Positions 27,406-35,864 of a DNA stretch of 64,000 bases are shown here, piece by piece. Both the position numbers and the translations under genes were made by a program. Source of the DNA: CAXBGS01 sp963975425 (GTDB taxonomy: Bacteria; Planctomycetota; Planctomycetia; Pirellulales; Pirellulaceae); contig CAXBGS010000018.1 of the NCBI GenBank assembly GCA_963975425.1, positions 62,001-126,000 on the forward strand. Direction: 5' to 3'. Below the pieces are notes generated by a model. It worked only from the letters and a program-made list of their open reading frames with translations, had not been told where the DNA came from and made no database searches. The first letter of the stretch is position 1; every line of letters starts with the position of its first letter.

Positions 27406-30108
27406 GTGAAGTTCCGTTTGCCGCCTCGATCCGAACTGATACTGGCCGCGTTTTTCGCGATCTTGATCGGGATGTGTATGACGGGATCGGCCAAAGGTGA
27501 ATCAGCTTGGCCGCAGGAAGACCTGGATTTTTTCGAAGCGAAAATTCGACCGCTGTTGATCGAACACTGTTACGACTGTCACTCGCGACAGGCGGGTGAA
27601 TCTGCGGGAAACCTGCTGGTCGATTCCTCGGACGGGCTAGCGCGTGGTGGCGATCACGGTCCCGCGCTGACAGCACGGCATCCCGAATCCAGCCTGATAA
27701 TCAAAGCGATCGAGTACGACAATAACCATTTGCAAATGCCGCCCGATGGCAAACTGGATGACGAATCGATCGACGCGCTGCGTCAATGGATTCAGCGGGG
27801 CGCGCCCGATCCACGTACGGATTCTTCGGACCCTGAATCGATTCTTGCGAGTTCACAAACGCAATCACCGTTGGACCGAGACCCATCGAGCCATTGGGCG
27901 TTCGTGGTGCCGACGATCGTCCCCGGACCCGCGGTACATCAATCGCGGCTTCGCGATGTCGTCGATGGATTTGTTACCGTCGGCGCGAAAGCGAACGCGT
28001 TGCAATTAAATCCGGCCGCAGATCGCGAAACACTGATACGCCGACTGTACTTTGATCTCGCCGGTACACCGCCGTCGCCCGACGTGATCGAACGTTTTGT
28101 GCATTCGGATCATCCGGCCGCTTACGAACGGCTAGTCGATTCATTGCTTGCCGCACCAGAATTTGCTGAACGATTCGGTCGCCACTGGCTGGATGTTGCT
28201 CGCTATGCCGATACGCTGGGCTACACGACCGCGGGCAAACCACGAACCATCGACGGCAGCGACCGATACCGTGATTGGGTGATTGATTCGTTCGCAAGCG
28301 ATCTGCCGTATGACCAGATGATTCGGCTGCAATTGGCCGCAGATCGGATCGTCACCGACAACCGCGACGGTCACTTCGATGCGATGGGATTTCTGACAAT
28401 CGGACGGCGATTTCTAAACCGGTACGACACGATCGACGATCGAATCGACGTAATTTCACGTGGACTGATCGGTTTGACCGTTTCCTGCGCGCGTTGCCAC
28501 GATCACAAATTCGATCCGATCCCGACAAAAGATTACTACTCTCTGTTCAGTATTCTCTCTAACAGCGAGCAGCCGGAAAAAAGTGCCAGCCCGTTGATGA
28601 TGGTCGATCGGCCCAAAATTCAAAAACACCACGTCTTGGTACGTGGTCAAGCGAGCATTCGTGGTGAGGAGGCGCCTCGGCAATATCTAACCGCGTTCCG
28701 TCAGCCAAGCGAAGACACGTTTCGCGATGGCAGCGGCCGCCGCGAGTTGGCCGATCGGATCGCGTCCTCCGACAATCCGCTGACCGCTCGAGTGATGGTC
28801 AACCGAATCTGGTCACACCTGATCGGACGTCCCTTGGTTCATTCGCCCAGCGATTTCGGTTTCCGAACGCCGCCACCGAATATCCCCGAAGTTCTGGATG
28901 ACCTGGCCGCTGACTTTGCCTCGCACTGGAGCATCAAGAGAATTGTTCGCAGAATTGTCCTCACAGAAACCTACCGCCAAGACTCACGAACGACCGAAGA
29001 AGCTAAGCAAAAGGATCCCGATAATGCATGGTTGTGCCGCGGCAACCGTCGCCGACGTGATTTCGAATCTTTGCGAGACAGTTTCCTGCACAGCGCCGAT
29101 TGGATCGACCGGACGATCGGCGGCCCGTCGACCGAAATCACATTAGATACGCTGACGCCACGACGAACGATTTATGCCAAAATTGATCGCCAGAATCTGC
29201 CGCCAATTTTTCGCACATTCGACTTTGCAAGCCCCGATGCGCATTCGGCGGGACGATACTACACGACCGTGCCGCAGCAAGCGCTTTATCTGATCAACAG
29301 CAAACAAATGATCGAACTTGCGCAGCGCGTTGTCGCTCGCGTCAAGAGTCAGGCCGCAAATCAAGCGACGTCCAGGGATGTCGATGTGCATGATCAGGTC
29401 GACGCATTGTTCGCGTGTGTGCTGCAGCGTCGCCCATCGGTGGACGAACGTCGGTGGGCTAGCGAGTTTCTTGCGCATCCGACGACTCCGTTACCCGAAT
29501 CGATCGAGACGCGACGACTCTGGTCCTATGGGACCGCGACCACCGATGCCGACTTGCGTGTGAAAGAGTTTTCGGAATTTGAATTCTTTCGTCGCGATCA
29601 GTGGCAAGCCGCGGCCTCGTTTCCGGCCGACGGTCCACTTGGCTATGCAAGCCTTGGCAAGGAAAGTGGCCACCCCGGATCGGGGCAGGGCGGGGCGGTC
29701 GTCCGCCGCTTGACTTCACCGGTATCAGGACACGTAAAGATCACCGGGACAATGGGACACCGTGCCCAGCAAGGCGACGGAGTCCGCATGCGGATCTGGG
29801 CAGGGTCGAATTCAGTTTTTGATCAAACGCTCAAAGGCAGACGACGACCCTTTGGCCCTTCCGCAGCAAAAATCAAAGAGGGCGAGCACATTGACTTTGT
29901 TGCCAGCGGCGGGCCAACATCCAATCACGACACGTTTGTTTGGCGCATGCGGGTTCAAATCACCGATGACTCAGGGAATATCATTGAGACGGAATCGATG
30001 CGTGACTTCAGCGGGCCGCTGCCACTGAAATCCAAACAAAGTCTCGAACGACTCGCCCAACTGGCGCAAGTGCTATTGATCAGCAACGAGTTCGCGTTCG
30101 TTGACTGA
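27406..30108 (+). CDS. Planctomycete-type cytochrome / DUF1549 / DUF1553 protein (PSD1 family)
   Basis: Large exported protein typical of planctomycetes. GTG 27406, preceded by AAGAGAG, gives a clean signal peptide (ELILAAFFAILIGMCMTG); ATG 27328 and a frame from 27280 are longer alternatives. A cytochrome-c-like PSCyt1 domain comes first (EHCYDCHS, haem-binding CxxCH), then DUF1549 (ETLIRRLYFDLAGTPPSPD, FGRHWLDVARYADTLG) with a second CxxCH (SCARCHDHKFDPIPTKDYY), then DUF1553 (ARVMVNRIWSHLIGRPLV, GNRRRRDFESLRDSFLH, QALYLINSKQM), with a beta-rich stretch before the end. Family members pair with DUF1501 proteins, as here. Role uncertain; degradation of complex polysaccharides has been suggested for the family. 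Confidence 0.9.
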   Translation: MKFRLPPRSELILAAFFAILIGMCMTGSAKGESAWPQEDLDFFEAKIRPLLIEHCYDCHSRQAGESAGNLLVDSSDGLARGGDHGPALTARHPESSLIIKAIEYDNNHLQMPPDGKLDDESIDALRQWIQRGAPDPRTDSSDPESILASSQTQSPLDRDPSSHWAFVVPTIVPGPAVHQSRLRDVVDGFVTVGAKANALQLNPAADRETLIRRLYFDLAGTPPSPDVIERFVHSDHPAAYERLVDSLLAAPEFAERFGRHWLDVARYADTLGYTTAGKPRTIDGSDRYRDWVIDSFASDLPYDQMIRLQLAADRIVTDNRDGHFDAMGFLTIGRRFLNRYDTIDDRIDVISRGLIGLTVSCARCHDHKFDPIPTKDYYSLFSILSNSEQPEKSASPLMMVDRPKIQKHHVLVRGQASIRGEEAPRQYLTAFRQPSEDTFRDGSGRRELADRIASSDNPLTARVMVNRIWSHLIGRPLVHSPSDFGFRTPPPNIPEVLDDLAADFASHWSIKRIVRRIVLTETYRQDSRTTEEAKQKDPDNAWLCRGNRRRRDFESLRDSFLHSADWIDRTIGGPSTEITLDTLTPRRTIYAKIDRQNLPPIFRTFDFASPDAHSAGRYYTTVPQQALYLINSKQMIELAQRVVARVKSQAANQATSRDVDVHDQVDALFACVLQRRPSVDERRWASEFLAHPTTPLPESIETRRLWSYGTATTDADLRVKEFSEFEFFRRDQWQAAASFPADGPLGYASLGKESGHPGSGQGGAVVRRLTSPVSGHVKITGTMGHRAQQGDGVRMRIWAGSNSVFDQTLKGRRRPFGPSAAKIKEGEHIDFVASGGPTSNHDTFVWRMRVQITDDSGNIIETESMRDFSGPLPLKSKQSLERLAQLAQVLLISNEFAFVD

Positions 30109-30142
30109 TCCGATCGAATAAAACTGATAGCGTGACGAAACC

Positions 30143-31576
30143 GTGAGCGAGAACTTTGGCGATTTTGAAATGAACCTGACACCACAATGCTTGTCGCGAC
30201 GTCAACTGCTGCGCACCTGTGGCGTCGGGTTCGGGTCACTTGCGCTGACCGAGATGCTGTCGCGCGATGCGATTGCGGGCGGCGAAATCCCACTGCATTT
30301 CCCGGCCAAAGCAAAACACGTCATTCATCTATTCATGAACGGCGGACCGAGTCATGTCGATACGTTTGACCCCAAGCCGGCGCTTGAAAAATACGACGGC
30401 AAAACCGCGCCGATCAAGAATCTGAAAACCGAGCGACCGACCGGGCACGTCATGCGGTCGCCCTACAAGTTTCGGCGTTATGGCGAATGCGGACTGCCGG
30501 TCAGCGAGTTGTTCGCCAACACGGCGCGGCACATGGACGACATTTGCGTGATCCGATCGATGCACGCCGATGTTCCTAATCATGAACCGTCGTTGATGTT
30601 GATGAATACCGGCGAGGCGCGCTTGGTACGTCCGAGTTTGGGTTCATGGTTGACCTATGGGCTGGGCAGCGGAAATGAGAACCTGCCAGCCTTTGTCGCG
30701 ATGTGTCCCGGTGGTTATCCGATCAAAGAATCACAAAACTGGCAAAACGCGTTCTTACCGGGAAAGTATCAAGCGACTTACATCGATTCCAGCGGTCAAC
30801 GGGTCGACCAGCTGATCGATCACATTCGCAGCCACGCCGTTGCGTCAAAGGATCAACGATCCCAACTGGATCTACTGCAGCGTTTCAATCAGGAACATGC
30901 GGTCTCACGTCCCCATGACCAACGCTTGGAATCACGCATCGAGTCATTCGAATTAGCGTATCGCATGCAAAGCGAAGCATCCGATGCGTTGGACGTCTCA
31001 CGCGAGCCCGAATCGGTGCGACAGATGTACGGCGACCATGCTTTCGGACGCCAAACACTGATCGCGCGGCGGTTGGTCGAACGCGGTGTGCGATTCGTAC
31101 AGCTTTACACCGGTGCGGGGCAACCCTGGGACAACCATGACGACTTGGCGGTACGACATCGCAAAGTTGCCGAGCCGGTCGATCAAGCGATCGGTGCATT
31201 GTTGACGGATCTAAAACGCACGGGATTGCTCGACGAAACCTTGGTACTGTGGGGCGGCGAATTCGGCAGAACGCCGGTCGTCGAGATGCCCAAAGAGGGC
31301 AGCAATCAAGGAAAGATGAATGGCCGCGATCACAACCACTGGGGATTCACCGTATGGATGGCCGGTGGTGGCGTGAAAGGCGGGCAGGCATACGGCGAGA
31401 CCGATGAAATCGGATTTCAAGCCGTACGGGATCGCGTACACGTGCACGACCTGCATGCAACGGTGCTGCGATTAATGGGATTCGATCACACACGACTGAC
31501 GTATCGGTACGCCGGACGTGATTTCCGACTCACCGACGTGCATGGCAACGTGATCGAACAATTGATCGATTCGTGA
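30143..31576 (+). CDS. DUF1501 (sulfatase-like fold) exported protein
   Basis: 477 residues from GTG 30143, 34 bp after the PSD1 gene; an ATG at 30170 is an alternative. A twin-arginine-like signal is present (LSRRQLLRTCGVGFGSLAL). Family blocks: HLFMNGGPSHVDTFDPKP, SMHADVPNHEPSLMLMNTGE, RGVRFVQLYTGAGQPWDNHD, LWGGEFGRTP and GRDHNHWGFTVWMAGGG. The H/D/N-rich blocks suggest a metal site as in alkaline phosphatase/sulfatase folds. Co-directional with PSD1, so one operon; the pair probably acts together in the periplasm. Confidence 0.92.
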   Translation: MSENFGDFEMNLTPQCLSRRQLLRTCGVGFGSLALTEMLSRDAIAGGEIPLHFPAKAKHVIHLFMNGGPSHVDTFDPKPALEKYDGKTAPIKNLKTERPTGHVMRSPYKFRRYGECGLPVSELFANTARHMDDICVIRSMHADVPNHEPSLMLMNTGEARLVRPSLGSWLTYGLGSGNENLPAFVAMCPGGYPIKESQNWQNAFLPGKYQATYIDSSGQRVDQLIDHIRSHAVASKDQRSQLDLLQRFNQEHAVSRPHDQRLESRIESFELAYRMQSEASDALDVSREPESVRQMYGDHAFGRQTLIARRLVERGVRFVQLYTGAGQPWDNHDDLAVRHRKVAEPVDQAIGALLTDLKRTGLLDETLVLWGGEFGRTPVVEMPKEGSNQGKMNGRDHNHWGFTVWMAGGGVKGGQAYGETDEIGFQAVRDRVHVHDLHATVLRLMGFDHTRLTYRYAGRDFRLTDVHGNVIEQLIDS

Positions 31577-31579
31577 TAC

Positions 31580-32017
31580 TTATGCTGCGGGAACCGGCGG
31601 GAACTCAACCGCTTGGCGATACACGCCTAGCAGGTTGACGATGTGCTCGAATCGTTCTCCGACGCGCGACTTCAACACATAGCCGGCGATGTTCTTGTCA
31701 TAGCTGGTGCGCAAATCCGAATCGGCTTCGGATGTCGTCAACACAAAGACCAGTGTGTTTCGATATTCCGCATCATCTCGCAAAGCCGATAAGAACTCGG
31801 TGCCATTCATCCGAGGCATGTTCAAATCTAAGAAGATGACAAACGGAACTTCCGGGTCGAAAGGGCGACTTCGCAGTGTCTCCAGTGCGTCGACTCCATC
31901 GACGGCTCGATGGATATCAACACAAAGCGAGGATCGACCCACGTGACGTTCAAACGCCATGGCGTCAACGTCATCGTCTTCGACTAACAGGATGTTCAGC
32001 GATAATTCAGTTGTCAC
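31580..32017 (-). CDS. Single-domain CheY-like response regulator (Rcp1 type)
   Basis: 145 residues, receiver domain only. Acidic pocket E13/D14/D15 in LLVEDDDVDAM, phospho-acceptor D64 in VIFLDLNMPRMNGTEFL, then TSEADSD and VLKSRVGERF carrying the conserved Lys. The spacing (long loop before LDLNMP) is that of Rcp1-like regulators that pair with phytochrome-type HisKA kinases such as the one at 33773-35794. Three bases separate its stop from that of the DUF1501 gene (convergent). No output domain, so it must act through protein contact. Confidence 0.9.
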   Translation of the reverse strand: MTTELSLNILLVEDDDVDAMAFERHVGRSSLCVDIHRAVDGVDALETLRSRPFDPEVPFVIFLDLNMPRMNGTEFLSALRDDAEYRNTLVFVLTTSEADSDLRTSYDKNIAGYVLKSRVGERFEHIVNLLGVYRQAVEFPPVPAA

Positions 32018-32296
32018 CAGAACGTTGCCCCTTAACGGGTGGTGTAAGATCTATTGATAAAACGTGGCAAACAAGTTGTGCCGCGCCAATTCAAAAGTAC
32101 AAATTCGCCTTGCCTAAGATGATCCCACTGATATCTAATTCCTACAACCGTCGTTTTCCGATGCTTTCCAGTTGATTTATTCAGCTCGCCCCCCCAACAC
32201 GCAAAGTGTACGAATGTCGCAGCTGAAGTCGAAAGAACGACGATTAAGAATCCGGGTAGCGAAAACTGCATATTCGACCAATAGAGCGAGCTCAAC

Positions 32297-33571
32297 ATGA
32301 GCGTCACTGATCGACGAAAGTTTCTAAAAACGACGGCGACTGCGTCCGCTGCGCTCGCCGCGCCGGTCGTCGCGCCAGTCGCTGCTTACGCTCAAATCAA
32401 ACAGCGGTTCAAGGTGCGCGTTCTAGGGACCCATGTGACTTTGCAGGAACCTTTACGCCGACGAGCGCAAAAGGAACTCGGCATTGAGCTGGAGTTTCAA
32501 CCCGGCGGCAGCGCGGCAGTTCTGCACAAAGCTTCGACACGTCCGGATTCGTTCGACCTTTACGAGCAATGGTCCAACAGTATTCCGATTTTATGGCGCG
32601 CGAAAGCCATCCAACCGATCGATACGGATCGCATTCGTGCTTGGGACGAAATCAACCCGTTGACCAAAACGGGCCGCCTGACCCCCAACGCAAAAGTCGG
32701 GCTCGGCGATGCTCCCTCTAAATTGTTGTACGTTCAACCCAATGGCGAACTAGGCAGCAACGCGAGCAAACAGGCCAGCTTTCTGCCGTATGTCCACAAT
32801 GTCGACTCGTTCGGCTACAACGCCGATGTCGTTCCCGAAGGGACGCCATACAAGACCGAGAGCTGGGGCTGGCTGTTTGACCCCCAGTGGTCCGGCAAAG
32901 TGGCGTTGGTCAATGCGCCAACGATCGGCATCTTTGATGCCGCCCTTGCCGCGCAAGCAAGAGGGATGGTGCAGTTTCGCGATATCGGCAACATCTCGCG
33001 TGACGAAATGAACAAACTCTTTACCGTCATGTTGGACTTGAAACGCAAAGGCCATTTCCGCGGGGTCTGGACCTCGGTGCCACAATCGGTCGACCTGATG
33101 GAAAAAGGCGAAACGGTCATCCAAAGCATGTTTTCGCCAGGCGTCACAGCCGTTCGCGGTCGCGGTGTCCGCTGTGTCTACGCCGCACCCCGTGAAGGCT
33201 ATCGCGCTTGGCACGGTGTCATGTGCATGTCAGCAGCGACCGAGGGTCCGACCCGCGACGCAGCATACGAATATATGAACTGGTGGTTGTCGGGATGGCC
33301 GGGAGCCTTCATCGCGCGTCAGGGCTACTATATTTCCAACCCACAACGCTCACGCGAGCATTTGTTGGGGGAAGAATGGGATTATTGGTACGACGGCAAA
33401 CCCGCAGCGGAAGACCTGTCGGGAACCGATGGCAATATTTGCGTCGTCAAAGGCCAACGCCGACGCGGCGGATCTTATCAAGAACGATTCAGTAACATTG
33501 CTGTTTGGAACACGGTGATGGATACTTACGAATACAGCCTGGCCCGCTGGCACGATTTCTTATTGGCGTGA
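32297..33571 (+). CDS. Periplasmic PotD/spermidine-putrescine-type substrate-binding protein
   Basis: 424 residues. Tat signal with DRRKFLKTTATASAALAAPV, cleavage near AYAQ. The mature part follows the PotD/PotF (type II periplasmic binding protein) layout: FKVRVLGTHVTLQEP, then YEQWSNSIPILWRAKAIQPI, YVHNVDSFGYNADVVPEG, WGWLFDPQWSGKVALVN, SVDLMEKGETVIQSMF and YMNWWLSGWPGAF. Ligand not determinable by eye. No permease or ATPase gene is adjacent; it lies instead between a response regulator and a histidine kinase, which suggests a sensory use. The 3' end carries a duplicated 17-bp unit that includes the stop codon. Confidence 0.85.
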   Translation: MSVTDRRKFLKTTATASAALAAPVVAPVAAYAQIKQRFKVRVLGTHVTLQEPLRRRAQKELGIELEFQPGGSAAVLHKASTRPDSFDLYEQWSNSIPILWRAKAIQPIDTDRIRAWDEINPLTKTGRLTPNAKVGLGDAPSKLLYVQPNGELGSNASKQASFLPYVHNVDSFGYNADVVPEGTPYKTESWGWLFDPQWSGKVALVNAPTIGIFDAALAAQARGMVQFRDIGNISRDEMNKLFTVMLDLKRKGHFRGVWTSVPQSVDLMEKGETVIQSMFSPGVTAVRGRGVRCVYAAPREGYRAWHGVMCMSAATEGPTRDAAYEYMNWWLSGWPGAFIARQGYYISNPQRSREHLLGEEWDYWYDGKPAAEDLSGTDGNICVVKGQRRRGGSYQERFSNIAVWNTVMDTYEYSLARWHDFLLA

Positions 33572-33670
33572 TTTTCTTATTGGCGTGATTTCGCCCAAGC
33601 ATCGCCGAGAACGAGCATCGCCGAGAAATTGAATACACCCGAGAATCAAGTACACCCGAAGAACTGAATA
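33556..33670 (+). repeat. Chain of short tandem duplications after the binding-protein gene
   Basis: TTTCTTATTGGCGTGAT occurs at 33556-33572 and 33573-33589, so the last codons and stop of the upstream gene are duplicated. AGCATCGCCGAGAA then occurs twice (about 33598-33627), followed by two diverged copies of a TACACCCGA unit. The rest of the ~200-bp gap to 33773 shows nothing else. Confidence 0.8.
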
Positions 33671-33772
33671 CGGCTGAACCCCCAACCTGATCGAGGTTCA
33701 AGCCGACTGGGCCTCAACCAGACTGGGCTTCAAGCAAATGGGGCGACAATCATCAACAGCGAGCAAATGTAA

Positions 33773-35794
33773 GTGACTGAAGCGTCCAATAGCGAATCGG
33801 CTTCTTTACTGCGGCGTCTGCGTATCAGCACGCGTATCTATGCCAGCATCACCACTTTGCTCGTGTTGTTTCTATTCTCCATTGGCATCGCGTGCTTTGG
33901 TCTGATTCGCCTCAAGGCCAATGTCCAGCGATACGCTCAGGCCGATAAGCTTGCGACAATTATCGACCGCATCGATCGCGACATCATCGAACTGCAACGC
34001 GACGTGTTGGTCTTTGCCGCCTCGGGAAATGCTTCGGCCCCACAACGAATCGAGCGCGTGGGGCAAAATTTGCGCGACCAAATCGCTGAAGCGATGACTT
34101 ATCCCAACAACGAGGACACATCATATCGCCTGACAGAGATGCAAACGCGATTGAACGCATACCTCGAGAATTTCCCCGCGGTGATCGAGGAACGAGAAAC
34201 ACGTCAACAGTTGGTCGGCGTGACGCTGCGCGAACTCGAATCGCAAACACAACCAGCATTCGACCGTCTTCGTTACCTTGTCATCAACAGCTCATCCAAC
34301 ACCAAGCCCGACCGCGAACCAAACGTTCAATCAGACAGCGACTCGGAAACCATCGCCCGTGACGAAGTCTTGGTTGTGGAACGTTCGATGAGTTTGGTGG
34401 CGTTGGCCCAGTTGAAAGCCTTGCGATTTTTCGACGATCCCGATGTCTCTGCGGTGCGGGAAAGTCTGAAACTGCTCGGCGACGCACAAACAGAATTGCT
34501 AGGGATTACCGACCTTCAAGACGATCAGGTGACCAAGACCGCGAATGACGTCGTTGGCCTGATTAACGATTATGAGTCTGCGTTTCTGCGAGCCGTTCAA
34601 GCAACCCGCGGATACCTTTCGCTCGTCAATGTCGTGATGGCGGGTGAGGCGGCCGAGTTTCTGTACCAGAGCCAACAAATTCAAAAGCAGACATCGCTTC
34701 AATCGAGTCAAATTTCGTCCGCGACCGTAACGACGGCAAGCCGGTCCACGATCGCGGCCATCGCGATCGCACTTTCCGCACTGGCGGTCGCACTGATTGT
34801 CATGTGGACAGTCGCGCAAGGGATCGTTAATCCCATCTCGGCAATGACATCGACTTTTTCGCAGTTGATGCTTGGTCATAACAATGCAACGATCCCTGGA
34901 CTCGAACGCACCGACGAAATTGGCGACATGGCCCGCGCCGCCGACATGTTCCGAGATCGCAACCGTCAAACCGAAGAACTGCTTCATCAATCACGTCAGT
35001 TGGCGCAAGAGCTCGACCAAAACGCAAGAGAACTCGCTCGCAGCAATGAAGACCTGAATTCGTTCGCGTACGTCGCCTCGCACGACCTGCGAAGCCCGTT
35101 GCGGGCGATCGACAATATCTCGTCTTGGATCGTCGAGGATGTCGGCGACCAAATCCCTGACGAATCAAAAGAGCATCTTGGCGAATTACGACGCCGAGTT
35201 CGGCGAATGGAGCAACTACTCAACGAGCTGCTGGAATATTCACGTGTTGGTCTCGGATTCGCAAAAGTTTCGGAAACGGACTTATCCGAGCTTGTCAACG
35301 AAATGACAGATTTACTGGACTTGCCTGCCGACGCTAACGTCGTGATCGATGGTGAAACGCCTGTGATCCGTACCGATCGCGGTTTGCTCAGCCGCGTATT
35401 GCTGAACCTGCTTTCTAATGCGATCAAGTACCGCAGCGACAAGCCGCTGACGATTCATTGTCAGTGCGATATTGATGGGGATGTCGCGACCTTTCGCGTG
35501 AGAGACAATGGCATCGGGGTCGCTCCCGAATTCCACTCTCGCATCTTCGAGATGTTCAAAAGATTGCATCGCCAAAGCGAAATCGAAGGCACCGGTATGG
35601 GCTTGGCCTTGGTGAAAAAGATCGTCAATCAGGTCGGAGGGACGATCGACATCGAGTCCGCTGTGGATGAAGGATCAACGTTCTTCTTCACCTGGCCGAT
35701 CGGCGAATCGACCAAAATCGAACAACAATATTCGTCCTCGCAGCCAAGCCCGGCCTCGGCCAATGCGTTGACGGACTCATCGCGCCCCGCCTAA
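33773..35794 (+). CDS. Membrane histidine kinase with helical periplasmic domain
   Basis: 673 residues from GTG 33773. TM1 (about 20-42: ITTLLVLFLFSIGIACFGLI), a ~275-residue periplasmic domain that reads as long helices (similar in layout to chemoreceptor/4-helix-bundle sensors), TM2 (about 322-345: AIAIALSALAVALIVMW) and HAMP (about 346-400). HisKA has H437 in SHDLRSPLRAIDNISSW, and HATPase_c has NLLSNAIKYRS, VRDNGIGVAPEF and GTGMGLALVKKIV. The HisKA type matches Cph1-like kinases. Its likely partners are the orphan regulator at 31580 and the binding protein at 32297. Confidence 0.9.
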   Translation: MTEASNSESASLLRRLRISTRIYASITTLLVLFLFSIGIACFGLIRLKANVQRYAQADKLATIIDRIDRDIIELQRDVLVFAASGNASAPQRIERVGQNLRDQIAEAMTYPNNEDTSYRLTEMQTRLNAYLENFPAVIEERETRQQLVGVTLRELESQTQPAFDRLRYLVINSSSNTKPDREPNVQSDSDSETIARDEVLVVERSMSLVALAQLKALRFFDDPDVSAVRESLKLLGDAQTELLGITDLQDDQVTKTANDVVGLINDYESAFLRAVQATRGYLSLVNVVMAGEAAEFLYQSQQIQKQTSLQSSQISSATVTTASRSTIAAIAIALSALAVALIVMWTVAQGIVNPISAMTSTFSQLMLGHNNATIPGLERTDEIGDMARAADMFRDRNRQTEELLHQSRQLAQELDQNARELARSNEDLNSFAYVASHDLRSPLRAIDNISSWIVEDVGDQIPDESKEHLGELRRRVRRMEQLLNELLEYSRVGLGFAKVSETDLSELVNEMTDLLDLPADANVVIDGETPVIRTDRGLLSRVLLNLLSNAIKYRSDKPLTIHCQCDIDGDVATFRVRDNGIGVAPEFHSRIFEMFKRLHRQSEIEGTGMGLALVKKIVNQVGGTIDIESAVDEGSTFFFTWPIGESTKIEQQYSSSQPSPASANALTDSSRPA

Positions 35795-35811
35795 TGACGG
35801 CCACTTGTGTT

Positions 35812-35848
35812 GGCGAAATCCTTTTTCGCGAAACGAAAAAGGATGCCA
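35812..35848. terminator. Bidirectional terminator hairpin between convergent genes
   Basis: ATCCTTTTTCG (35818-35828) is perfectly complementary to CGAAAAAGGAT (35834-35844) around a 5-nt loop, with GGC/GCC pairing further out. The oligo-T tract is in the stem, as in bidirectional terminators. It lies between the kinase stop (35794) and the lipoprotein stop (35865). Confidence 0.7.
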
Positions 35849-35864
35849 CGCACACCCGGCTTCA

